Part shown: positions 18,164-25,419 of the stretch, one piece after another
How positions within the stretch are numbered: position 1 is the stretch's first letter
Layout: each line of letters starts with the position of its first letter
Assembly (NCBI RefSeq): GCF_020531965.1
Contig: NZ_JAJAWH010000008.1
Span: 124,001 to 188,000 of the forward strand
From: Pseudorhizobium xiangyangii
GTDB taxonomy: Bacteria > Pseudomonadota > Alphaproteobacteria > Rhizobiales > Rhizobiaceae
Direction of reading: 5' to 3'
DNA: 64,000 bases
Notes under the pieces: generated by a model
Seen by the model: only the letters and a program-made list of their open reading frames with translations
What the model was told of the DNA's origin: nothing
Databases searched by the model: none
Program-made: the position numbers and the translations under genes

Positions 18164-18658
18164 ATGGATGACACGCAAGGCGCGGATGGCGCAAACAAGA
18201 AGAACTCGCTTGTGATGCTCCTCGCGGGCGTAGCCGTCCTGACGCTTTTGGGCGGCGGCGGTGGCTGGGTGCTGGGCGGCATGATCGCGCCGCCGGTGCT
18301 CGAAAGCGGGCAGGCCTCGGCCGGGGAAGCTGCGCCGGGAGCCGAGGAGGGGATTCCGAAGATCGCCACGGAAGAGAACGGTGTCGTTCTTCTTGATCCG
18401 GTGACGACGAACCTTGCCTATCCCTCCGACAGCTGGATCCGACTTGAGATTGCGCTTGCATTCAAGGGACCGCCTGAATTGCCTCTGGCCGAAGAAATCC
18501 ATCAGGACATCATGGCCTATATGCGCACCGTTTCGCTGCAGCAGATCGAGGGGCCGCGAGGCTTCAGGTATCTGCGCGACGATATCCAGGAGCGTGTCGC
18601 TCTGCGTTCGCAGGGCAAGGTCTCCAACGTCATGTTCAGAACGATGGTGATCGAATAG
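18164..18658 (+). CDS. fliL: Flagellar stator-associated protein FliL
   Basis: 164 residues: short cytoplasmic N-terminus, one membrane helix (about 14-40, containing GGGGGWVLGGM), then the periplasmic stomatin-like FliL domain with VTTNLAYPSDSWIRLEIALA and LREDIQ-like RDDIQERVALRSQGKVSNVM. FliL surrounds stators and supports torque. Lies directly before fliP as in many bacteria. A second FliL-like protein seems to be encoded at 40796. Confidence 0.92.
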   Translation: MDDTQGADGANKKNSLVMLLAGVAVLTLLGGGGGWVLGGMIAPPVLESGQASAGEAAPGAEEGIPKIATEENGVVLLDPVTTNLAYPSDSWIRLEIALAFKGPPELPLAEEIHQDIMAYMRTVSLQQIEGPRGFRYLRDDIQERVALRSQGKVSNVMFRTMVIE

Positions 18659-18769
18659 CGGCTTGTCCGCGTGAACCCCGCCGATAACAGGGGATCATCG
18701 GTCGGGCTGGTTGACCGATCCCGGATAGGATGGCTATCGAAGATCGATGTTCAGAACCCTTGTGCGCGC

Positions 18770-19507
18770 ATGATTCGGCTGATTTCCCTGATTGTTGCCA
18801 TGCTTCTTGCGCCGGGCATTGCCCTTGCGCAGCAGTCGCCGGTTGACCTGTTGAACCTGCCTGTCGATGGTTCTGCGGCAGCATGGATCATTCGCACCTT
18901 CGGCCTTCTCACGGTCCTGTCGGTCGCGCCCGGCATATTGATCATGGTGACCAGCTTTCCGCGCTTCGTCATCGCGTTCTCCATCCTCCGCTCCGGCATG
19001 GGCCTTGCATCCGCACCGTCGAACATGGTGCTGATATCGATGGCCCTGTTCATGACGTTCTATGTCATGGCGCCGACCTTCGACCGGGCGTGGAACGAGG
19101 GCGTACAGCCGCTTATGGAAAACCAGATAGAGGAAGCCGAGGCAGTCCAGAAGATTGCCGAGCCATTCCGGGTGTTCATGAGCGCCAACACGCGTGACAA
19201 GGATCTTGCCCTGTTCGTCGATCTGGCCCGCGAACGCGGCCAGAGCGTGGGCACGCCGGAAGCCGTCGATTACCGCGTACTCGTCCCGGCCTTCATGCTT
19301 TCCGAAATCCGCCGAGGTTTCGAGATCGGCTTCCTGATCATTCTTCCCTTCCTCGTCATCGATATGGTCGTCGCGGCCATCACCATGGCGATGGGTATGA
19401 TGATGCTGCCGCCGACCTCCATTTCGCTGCCATTCAAGATCCTGTTCTTCGTCCTGATCGACGGTTGGAACCTGCTCGTCGGCAGCCTGGTCCGGTCGTT
19501 CGGATAA
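18770..19507 (+). CDS. fliP: Flagellar export gate protein FliP
   Basis: 245 residues from ATG 18770: signal peptide MIRLISLIVAMLLAPGIALA followed by QQ, then FliP membrane segments (ILIMVTSFPRFVIAFSILRS, NMVLISMALFMTFYVM, VLVPAFMLSEIRRGFEIGFL, MGMMMLPPTSISLPFKI). The frame is open back to GTG 18671, but those 33 codons lack a signal sequence and a ribosome site. Core of the type III gate with FliQ and FliR (encoded at 36076 and 38558). Last gene before the flagellins; no terminator is seen after it. Confidence 0.94.
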   Translation: MIRLISLIVAMLLAPGIALAQQSPVDLLNLPVDGSAAAWIIRTFGLLTVLSVAPGILIMVTSFPRFVIAFSILRSGMGLASAPSNMVLISMALFMTFYVMAPTFDRAWNEGVQPLMENQIEEAEAVQKIAEPFRVFMSANTRDKDLALFVDLARERGQSVGTPEAVDYRVLVPAFMLSEIRRGFEIGFLIILPFLVIDMVVAAITMAMGMMMLPPTSISLPFKILFFVLIDGWNLLVGSLVRSFG

Positions 19508-19513
19508 ACTGTT

Positions 19514-19557
19514 AACCACGTGGTTTTACAGCGCATTTACCATGCTCACAGCGCATT
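19514..19557 (+). repeat. Palindrome and 20-bp-spaced direct repeat between fliP and flaA
   Basis: AACCACGTGGTT at 19514-19525 is a perfect 12-bp palindrome. Just after it, ACAGCGCATT occurs twice (19528-19537 and 19548-19557), exactly 20 bp apart, i.e. on the same face of the helix. Placed 181-224 bases before the flaA start, they look like sites for a dimeric activator; FtcR/Rem is a candidate by inference. Confidence 0.45.
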
Positions 19558-19699
19558 AGGCTGCACTGCCCAGATTTAAGATGTTAGCAAGAATTGGCTG
19601 GCAATTTCGTCCTCACACGACGCGGTTGGTTGCCAAAGATGCGGCACCGAGTGGCATGAAGCCGGGCTGTCGTGACCGGAAGGGAAACCCGAACCGGTA

Positions 19700-19730
19700 T
19701 GTCCCCCATTAGTATTTTGTCAAAGGGACA
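19700..19730 (+). promoter_or_regulatory. flaA leader hairpin covering the ribosome site
   Basis: TGTCCC (19700-19705) can pair perfectly with GGGACA (19725-19730); the 3' arm is the Shine-Dalgarno AAAGGGA before ATG 19738. Related hairpins occur before the next two flagellins. Confidence 0.5.
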
Positions 19731-19737
19731 ATTAGAT

Positions 19738-20601
19738 ATGTCGAGCATTCTCACCAACGTTTCCGCAATGTCCGCTCTCCAGACGCTGCGTAGCATCAAC
19801 AACGACATGGGCACGACCCAGGACCGCATTTCGTCCGGTCTCCGCGTCGGTTCCGCTGCCGACAATGCAGCATACTGGTCGATCGCCACCACGATGCGTT
19901 CTGATAACGCTGCTATTTCTGCCGTGCAGGACGCTCTTGGAATGGGCGCAGCTAAGGTTGACGTCGCCTATGCAGGTATGGAATCGGCTATCGAGATCGT
20001 GAAGGAAATCAAGGCGAAGGTCGTTGCCGCTACCGAACAGGGTGTCGACCAGACCAAGGTCCAGACCGAGATCCAGCAGCTGAAGGAACAGCTCGTTTCG
20101 GTTGCCAACGGTGCTTCGTTTAACGGCGAGAACTGGTTGGTCGGCGGTACAGCAACTGAGTCCGTAATCAGTGGCTTTGTCCGGACCGGAGCCACGGTTG
20201 AAGTCAAATCGACCACCTATGACGCAGCAACCAATGCCTTGTTTGCTGATGCAGCTGGTACAGGTGGGCTCCTCGGGACCCTCAATGGCGCAGCGTTCAC
20301 CGTCGACGGTGCGGATACAGCTGCTCTCGCAGCGCGCCTTAATGAGGTTGAAACTGCTCTGCAGGGCATGACGACAGCTGCATCCACGCTCGGCTCGCTG
20401 TCCAAGCGCATCGAGCTACAGGAAGACTTTGCTGTCAAGCTGACCGATGCTCTGGATCGCGGCATCGGCCGTCTCGTCGACGCAGACATGAACGAAGAGT
20501 CCACCCGGCTCAAGGCTCTGCAGACGCAGCAGCAGCTCGGCATCCAGGCTCTCTCGATCGCCAACTCCTCGTCGCAGAACATCCTGTCGCTGTTCCGTTA
20601 A
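19738..20601 (+). CDS. flaA: Flagellin, first of four tandem copies
   Basis: 287 residues from ATG 19738. The N-terminal D0/D1 part has MSSILTNVSAMSALQTLRSI and ADNAAYWSIATTMRSDN; the C-terminal D1/D0 part has VDADMNEESTRLKALQTQQQ and ends ILSLFR. The central surface region (about 140-200) is short and diverged. Exported through the hollow filament and polymerised outside the cell. No cysteine is seen. It has its own leader and terminator. The first position and short length fit rhizobial flaA; the symbols of the four paralogues follow order only. Confidence 0.94.
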   Translation: MSSILTNVSAMSALQTLRSINNDMGTTQDRISSGLRVGSAADNAAYWSIATTMRSDNAAISAVQDALGMGAAKVDVAYAGMESAIEIVKEIKAKVVAATEQGVDQTKVQTEIQQLKEQLVSVANGASFNGENWLVGGTATESVISGFVRTGATVEVKSTTYDAATNALFADAAGTGGLLGTLNGAAFTVDGADTAALAARLNEVETALQGMTTAASTLGSLSKRIELQEDFAVKLTDALDRGIGRLVDADMNEESTRLKALQTQQQLGIQALSIANSSSQNILSLFR

Positions 20602-20651
20602 TACGAGTTTTCACGGGTCGGAGGCTGACCGACCCGCAGAGCTTGCAGAAG

Positions 20652-20680
20652 GCCGCATCCGGAAACGGGTGCGGCTTTTT
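20652..20680 (+). terminator. Intrinsic terminator after flaA
   Basis: GCCGCATCCG-gaaa-CGGGTGCGGC (10 bp with one G-U) followed by TTTTT. A second hairpin, CGGGTCGG / CCGACCCG at 20614-20636, lies just before it. Confidence 0.85.
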
Positions 20681-20888
20681 CTGTTTCTGGCAAACGTTCC
20701 TCACCTTTCTTTCCTCGCGTTGGCTTTTAGAGGTTTGCAGCCGGTGGATGAGGGGGCGGAGGCAGCGTCTACCTGCTTCACCCTTTTTTAAGCGTCCGGT
20801 GCTACGCGCGCGCACGCGCAAGGGTGGAAAAATAAAATCACAGGCTGTGCAGATTTCCTCCGCTGCTTAGGGCTTCATTAACCAAAGC

Positions 20889-20950
20889 ACCGTTATCTAG
20901 GCTCATCGAAACAGCGAGTTAACCTTAATTATTAACGGGTTAGCAGGCAT
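20889..20950 (+). promoter_or_regulatory. Upstream element shared by flaB and flaC (flaB copy)
   Basis: Aligns without gaps to 22119-22180: ACC, then AGG-N-TCATCGAAA, then GTTAACC, and 13 bases later GGTTARCAGGCAT. It lies in the 422-base stretch 20602-21023, which otherwise holds the flaA terminator, a C/G-rich run near 20810 and the flaB leader hairpin. Likely promoter and upstream leader of flaB. Confidence 0.55.
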
Positions 20951-20984
20951 GAAGCTGACCGTTGTTCCCGGTGATAATCCGGAA

Positions 20985-21016
20985 TGTCCCTTTTCTAATC
21001 AGCCATTCAAGGGGCA
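20985..21016 (+). promoter_or_regulatory. flaB leader hairpin covering the ribosome site
   Basis: TGTCCCTT (20985-20992) pairs with AAGGGGCA (21009-21016): 8 bp with one G-U, 16-nt loop. The 3' arm contains the Shine-Dalgarno AAGGGG before ATG 21024. Confidence 0.55.
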
Positions 21017-21023
21017 CAAATCT

Positions 21024-21995
21024 ATGACAAGCATTCTTACCAACACTGCAGCAATGTCCGCACTCCAGACGCTGCGCTCGATCGGTTCCAGCATGGAAAG
21101 CACGCAGGGCCGCGTCTCCTCCGGCCTGCGCGTCGGCGAAGCCGCCGACAACGCCGCATACTGGTCGATCGCCACCACGATGCGTTCGGACAACATGGCA
21201 ATCTCCGCCGTTCAGGACGCTCTCGGCCTCGGCGCCGCCAAGATCGATACCGCCTATGCTGGTATGGAAAGCGCAATCGACGTCGTCAAGGAAATCAAGG
21301 CCAAGGTTGTTGCCGCTACCGAACAGGGCGTTGACAAGGCCAAGGTCCAGGAAGAAATAAAGCAGTTGCAGGAGCAGCTTGTTTCGATCGCCTCCGGCGC
21401 TTCCTTCAACGGCCAGAACTGGTTGGTCTTCAATCCGGCTGCGCCTGTGCCGGACAATGTCGCTGACAAGACGATCGTGTCCGGCTTCATCCGAAACTCG
21501 AACGGAACGGTCCTGACCAACACGACGACCTATACGCTGGATAACGCGACGGTAGATTCCCAGAACGTCCTGTTCACGACGGTTGATTCGGCTACCCCCG
21601 CCTCGAGCGCAGGCGGCATCCTTGGTTCTGCAGGCGGCGATATTGACCCCTCCGCCAATGTGTACACCATTGGTGACACGGTTGTTAACCTCGACATCAC
21701 GGACTTTACCGACGCCGAAATGGCGGAAGCGCTGAACCTTGTCGAAGCGGCCCAACAGGCGATGACCAAGGCTGCCTCGCAGCTCGGCTCGATCTCTATG
21801 CGCATCGAACTGCAGGAAGGATTTGCCAACAAGCTCTCCGACGCCATCGACTCCGGCGTCGGTCGCCTTGTCGACGCCGACATGAACGAAGAATCGACCC
21901 GCCTCAAGGCCCTGCAGACGCAGCAGCAACTCGGTATCCAGGCGCTGTCGATCGCCAACAGCAACTCGGAAAGTATCCTGTCGCTCTTCCGCTAA
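21024..21995 (+). CDS. flaB: Flagellin, second of four
   Basis: 323 residues from ATG 21024 (AAGGGG nine bases upstream); an in-frame ATG at 20949 would add 25 residues unlike any flagellin start. N-terminus MTSILTNTAAMSALQTLRSI and the shared ADNAAYWSIATTMRSDN block; C-terminus VDADMNEESTRLKALQTQQQ, ending ILSLFR. The variable centre (about 150-235) is longer than in flaA and rich in T, N, D and V. Monocistronic: own leader, own terminator. Filament subunit, exported by the flagellar type III system. Confidence 0.94.
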   Translation: MTSILTNTAAMSALQTLRSIGSSMESTQGRVSSGLRVGEAADNAAYWSIATTMRSDNMAISAVQDALGLGAAKIDTAYAGMESAIDVVKEIKAKVVAATEQGVDKAKVQEEIKQLQEQLVSIASGASFNGQNWLVFNPAAPVPDNVADKTIVSGFIRNSNGTVLTNTTTYTLDNATVDSQNVLFTTVDSATPASSAGGILGSAGGDIDPSANVYTIGDTVVNLDITDFTDAEMAEALNLVEAAQQAMTKAASQLGSISMRIELQEGFANKLSDAIDSGVGRLVDADMNEESTRLKALQTQQQLGIQALSIANSNSESILSLFR

Positions 21996-22021
21996 TCGGA
22001 ACAGAAATTTCCCGAAAAATG

Positions 22022-22047
22022 AAACCGCGCTTCGGCGCGGTTTTTTT
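22022..22047 (+). terminator. Intrinsic terminator after flaB
   Basis: AAACCGCGC-ttcg-GCGCGGTTT, a perfect 9-bp stem with a UUCG tetraloop, running into a T tract to 22047. Confidence 0.92.
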
Positions 22048-22118
22048 GTGCCTTGGCCACAATAATTCATTCTTTGGCAAGTTTGGTAAACGGACGTTTA
22101 ATCTCTGTTAACCATTTC

Positions 22119-22180
22119 ACCCGTAGACAGGGTCATCGAAAGGATGGGTTAACCAAGACGAAGAAGAGGTTAACAGGCAT
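22119..22180 (+). promoter_or_regulatory. Upstream element shared by flaB and flaC (flaC copy)
   Basis: Same block order and spacing as 20889-20950: ACC, AGGGTCATCGAAA, GTTAACC, 13 bases, GGTTAACAGGCAT. It ends 69 bases before the flaC start, against 73 for flaB. Likely promoter and upstream leader. Confidence 0.55.
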
Positions 22181-22214
22181 CAGGCCGCTCCATTTTTACC
22201 GGCGAAATCCGGAA

Positions 22215-22244
22215 TGTCCCTTTTTCTCAGCCAAGCGAGGGGCA
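22215..22244 (+). promoter_or_regulatory. flaC leader hairpin covering the ribosome site
   Basis: TGTCCCTT (22215-22222) pairs with GAGGGGCA (22237-22244): 8 bp with two G-U pairs, 14-nt loop. The 3' arm holds the Shine-Dalgarno GAGGGG before ATG 22250. The preceding AATCCGGAATGTCCCTTTT is identical to the flaB leader. Confidence 0.55.
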
Positions 22245-22249
22245 CCACC

Positions 22250-23257
22250 ATGACGAGTATTCTTACGAACACAGCAGCGATGGCTGCACTTCAGACGTTG
22301 CGCGCGATCGATTCGAGCATGGAAGAAACGCAAGGACGTGTCTCCTCGGGTCTCCGCGTAGGATCAGCAGCCGACAACGCTGCCTATTGGTCCATTGCGA
22401 CCACCATGCGATCCGACAACATGGCACTTTCCGCGGTACAGGACGCCTTGGGTCTGGGCGCCGCAAAGGTCGATACGGCCTACGCCGCGATGGAAAGCGC
22501 CATCGATGTCGTCAAGGAAATCAAGGCCAAGGTCGTTGCCGCCACCGAACAGGGTGTGGACAAGGCTAAGATTCAGGAAGAGATTAAACAATTACAGCTA
22601 CAGCTTACCTCGATCGCGGAGGCCGCTTCCTTCAGCGGTGAGAACTGGATTGGCGGCGGTATCGACACCGGCACCGCCCCGCTCGATGCCACGGTTGTTT
22701 CCGGTTTCGTTCGCGACTCCAGCGGAACTGTCAAGGTAACGACCACACAATATACACTCGATGCCTCCACTGTAGGCTCGATGACGCTGCTGTTCGGCGG
22801 CGCAGCCACAACCGGCGTAATCGACCCGGCGACGGGCATTCTTGGCTCGGTCGCGGGGACCTTCGACGCCGTGATCGACTGGGGCAATGACGGCACGACC
22901 GGAACGCCGGCCACCGAAGTTGATGCCATGTCGATTGCAACGCTCGATATCACGGCCTTTGGCGACGCCGCTGTCGGCATGGCCGAAGCACTGACGCTCG
23001 TGGAATACGGCCTTCAGGCGATGACCAGCGCTGCCGCAGCACTTGGTTCCATATCGATGCGCGTCGGCCTTCAAGAGGATTTCGTCTCCAAGCTGACGGA
23101 CTCGATCGATGCAGGTATCGGCCGCCTCGTCGATGCGGACATGAACGAAGAATCCACGCGTCTGAAGGCCCTGCAGACCCAGCAGCAGCTCGGCATCCAG
23201 TCGCTGTCGATTGCCAACTCCAACTCCGAAAACATCCTGCAACTATTCCGTCAGTAG
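22250..23257 (+). CDS. flaC: Flagellin, third of four
   Basis: 335 residues from ATG 22250 (MTSILTNTAAMAALQTLRAI). An in-frame ATG at 22214 lies inside the conserved leader hairpin and is rejected as start. The usual ADNAAYWSIATTMRSDN and VDADMNEESTRLKALQTQQQ blocks are present; it ends ENILQLFRQ, two residues different from FlaA/FlaB. The centre (about 145-240) is G/T/V-rich. Own leader and a long hairpin after the stop. The symbol follows gene order. Confidence 0.93.
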   Translation: MTSILTNTAAMAALQTLRAIDSSMEETQGRVSSGLRVGSAADNAAYWSIATTMRSDNMALSAVQDALGLGAAKVDTAYAAMESAIDVVKEIKAKVVAATEQGVDKAKIQEEIKQLQLQLTSIAEAASFSGENWIGGGIDTGTAPLDATVVSGFVRDSSGTVKVTTTQYTLDASTVGSMTLLFGGAATTGVIDPATGILGSVAGTFDAVIDWGNDGTTGTPATEVDAMSIATLDITAFGDAAVGMAEALTLVEYGLQAMTSAAAALGSISMRVGLQEDFVSKLTDSIDAGIGRLVDADMNEESTRLKALQTQQQLGIQSLSIANSNSENILQLFRQ

Positions 23258-23315
23258 GCGGCGCCTCTGGCTGGGGCGATTTCGTCCCGTCCAACTGACA
23301 GATAGTTGCATGGAT

Positions 23316-23353
23316 GGAAAGACCGCGCCTCGTTCACGAGGCGCGGTCTTTCC
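23316..23353 (+). terminator. Long hairpin after flaC
   Basis: Perfect 17-bp stem GGAAAGACCGCGCCTCG / CGAGGCGCGGTCTTTCC with loop TTCA. The T-run is part of the stem rather than after it, so termination is likely but not certain; 3' end protection is another role. Confidence 0.75.
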
Positions 23354-23433
23354 CGTTTTGCCGTGGCTTGCGCGAAACCTGCCGCACGTTCTTGCCCGAG
23401 ATGCTCCGGTCTTGTCAGCAACCGGGCAAGCCT

Positions 23434-23463
23434 GTTAACTGCCTTCGTTAACGATTTGTTAAC
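23434..23463. promoter_or_regulatory. Three GTTAAC boxes with a perfect CtrA-type site upstream of flaD
   Basis: GTTAAC at 23434-23439, 23447-23452 and 23458-23463. The last two form TTAA-N7-TTAAC (23448-23463), the full CtrA consensus, and read the same on the other strand. They lie 108-137 bases before the flaD start, in the 313-base gap 23258-23570 that also holds the flaC hairpin. Confidence 0.6.
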
Positions 23464-23570
23464 AACGGCAGACCGCCTCCCATGATGGGAATGACAAGGC
23501 GGCCAAGCATGAAGCCCTCACGTCGTCACTCTCCTTGAGAGAGACATCAGAGCTATGGCAGGGGGCAACC

Positions 23571-24569
23571 ATGACCAGTATTCTTACAAACACCGCGGCA
23601 ATGGCCGCGCTTCAGACGCTCCGATCCATAGATCGTGACATGGAGACCTCCCAGGCGCGGGTCTCATCGGGACTCCGCGTCGAAACGGCTGAGGACAATG
23701 CCGCGTATTGGTCTATCGCGACAACCATGCGTTCCGACAGCGGGACACTTGAGACGGTACAAGACGCGCTCGGCCTCGGTGCCGCCAAGGTGGATACCGC
23801 CTACGAAGCGATGGAAAGTGCCGTCGCGACGGTCCAGGAGATAAAGAACAAGATTGTCGCCGCCTATGGTGTAGGTGTTGATCGAACGAAGATCCAGGAA
23901 GAGATCAGCCAGCTTCAAGAGCAGCTTCGGAGTATTTCCGAATCAGCAAGCTTTTCGGGCGAAAATTGGTTACAGGAAAGGATCAGCACCGGCGGCACGC
24001 CCGCGACAGCAGTTGCCGTGGTGAAGCAGGTCGTTGCTTCCTTCGTTCGCGACGCCAACGGCAGCGTGTCGGTAACGACCGTTGACTACGCTCTCGATGA
24101 ATCAACAGTATTGTTCGATCTCAGCGGAGCCAAGCTTGGCATTCTCGACAAGGAAGCGACGGCTGGGGCACCTCCCGGAACGTCGCTTGGCTTCTCGGTT
24201 TCGACGCTGGACATCACAGATCTGGCGGCCATCGTCGCGGAGCTGGATATAGCTGTTCCGGCGGGGGCCCCGCATGATCCAATAGATGCCCTCGACGTCA
24301 TGACACAGTTCGCCAACGACCAGTTGGAGGCGATGACGAGCGCTGCATCGAGTCTCGGCTCGATCCAGAGCCGTATCGATCTGCAGGAAGACTTCGTGGC
24401 ATCCCTCATCGACGTGATTGACAAGGGTATCGGCCGCCTCGTGGATGCCGACATGAACGAGGAGTCGACCCGGTTGAAGGCGCTCCAGACGCAGCAGCAA
24501 CTGGGTATTCAGTCGCTGTCCATTGCCAACACCAACGCCGAAAACATCCTTACCCTGTTCAGGCAGTAA
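23571..24569 (+). CDS. flaD: Flagellin, fourth of four, most diverged
   Basis: 332 residues from ATG 23571 with GGGGG 6 bases upstream. N-terminus MTSILTNTAAMAALQTLRSI, but the conserved block reads VETAEDNAAYWSIATTMRSD followed by SGTLETVQ instead of NMAISAVQ. The centre also differs, while the C-terminus is standard (ADMNEESTRLKALQTQQQ, ending ILTLFRQ). Its promoter has a CtrA-type site, and its leader lacks the TGTCCC hairpin of the first three, so it may be expressed differently. Filament protein; symbol by order. Confidence 0.92.
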   Translation: MTSILTNTAAMAALQTLRSIDRDMETSQARVSSGLRVETAEDNAAYWSIATTMRSDSGTLETVQDALGLGAAKVDTAYEAMESAVATVQEIKNKIVAAYGVGVDRTKIQEEISQLQEQLRSISESASFSGENWLQERISTGGTPATAVAVVKQVVASFVRDANGSVSVTTVDYALDESTVLFDLSGAKLGILDKEATAGAPPGTSLGFSVSTLDITDLAAIVAELDIAVPAGAPHDPIDALDVMTQFANDQLEAMTSAASSLGSIQSRIDLQEDFVASLIDVIDKGIGRLVDADMNEESTRLKALQTQQQLGIQSLSIANTNAENILTLFRQ

Positions 24570-24595
24570 CAAGGGGTGAGGCGAAGTCGTCGGAT

Positions 24596-24621
24596 GGCGG
24601 CCGATTCCTGCTTCGGCCGCC
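24596..24621 (+). terminator. Hairpin after flaD
   Basis: GGCGGCCGA / TCGGCCGCC, a 9-bp stem with an 8-nt loop, 27 bases past the stop. Only a weak T content follows, so the terminator call is tentative. Confidence 0.45.
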
Positions 24622-24777
24622 CGACCTTAATCTTCACGCAAGCTTGAAAACCTAGCGTACGGGGAGTGTCGATCGCCACTCCTCGGAATGTGGCGGAATA
24701 CGGCCAGGGTCGGAGGCAACGTTTCGTTGGCATCGATACGCTGGCTTTGTCGATAAGACAGGAAAACAGGTCTAGTA

Positions 24778-25419
24778 ATGACAGCCTCGATTGCGCGCTA
24801 TCTGAAGGATTTCGGTGAGATTTCCGCACCGCCTGTTCTTCCTGCGGATGATGACGCATTTGACTTCGGGAATCTCTCATCCCTTGACGCCGTCATCGAC
24901 GACCCGGTCGATATCGATGCCGAGCGGTCGGAGGCGCACCGCAGGGGCTACGAGGCGGCGACTGAAGAAGCTCAGCTGAAATGGCAGGAAGAGCGTCAGC
25001 AACTGCTTGATACCCAGGCGAGCGAGCTGGCTGCCTTGCGCAGTCATTATGAGGTCGAACTTGCAGCCTCGCTTAACGCCAGGATGGGTCAGGCGGCGCT
25101 GCTCATCGCTGAATCGGTAAGTAATCAGACGGCAAGCATTCTGCTCCCAATCCTCGAGGAAGCTCTGGTTGCAAAGGCTATCAGCGACATGGCCGGACTG
25201 ATCCAGCAGGCCATCCTCGATGGGGATGTCGGCGTTTTAACGGTGCGCGGGCCGGAACACCTGCGAGAACAATTGACGGCCGCACTCGGCGACGGCGCCG
25301 GATCGATGATCCGCCATATCGAATCACCGGACCTTGATGTGTCCGTCGAGCTGGGTGATGCCGCCCTGGTAACTCGCATGTCGGCATGGTCGGCGCGACT
25401 GAAGGAATTGCTGGCATGA
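24778..25419 (+). CDS. FliH-like flagellar export ATPase regulator
   Basis: 213 residues. Acidic N-terminus ([11 protein letters not shown]), then a long coiled coil (about 45-105: [20 protein letters not shown]) that includes the G-Y-E-x-A pattern of FliH, then a C-terminal alpha/beta domain ([38 protein letters not shown]) matching the FliH/YscL end. FliH holds FliI inactive and docks it to the C ring. No other FliH candidate is in the cluster, which supports the call. It overlaps motB by 4 bases. The symbol is left blank because the similarity is by pattern. Confidence 0.7.
   Translation: MTASIARYLKDFGEISAPPVLPADDDAFDFGNLSSLDAVIDDPVDIDAERSEAHRRGYEAATEEAQLKWQEERQQLLDTQASELAALRSHYEVELAASLNARMGQAALLIAESVSNQTASILLPILEEALVAKAISDMAGLIQQAILDGDVGVLTVRGPEHLREQLTAALGDGAGSMIRHIESPDLDVSVELGDAALVTRMSAWSARLKELLA

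Noticed and set aside
18671-18769. GTG-initiated N-terminal extension of fliP
   Set aside because: No ribosome site, and it would bury the signal peptide that starts at ATG 18770.
20918-20936. CtrA site upstream of flaB
   Set aside because: TTAA half sites are there, but the spacing is N9 or N3, not N7.
20949-21024. Upstream in-frame ATG extending flaB by 25 residues
   Set aside because: It lies at the end of the shared upstream element; flagellins do not carry such an extension.
22098-22113. CtrA site upstream of flaC
   Set aside because: TTAA and TTAAC are separated by 6 bases; not counted as a full site.
22214-22250. Upstream in-frame ATG extending flaC by 12 residues
   Set aside because: It lies in the conserved leader hairpin shared with flaB, and MTSILTN is the paralogous start.
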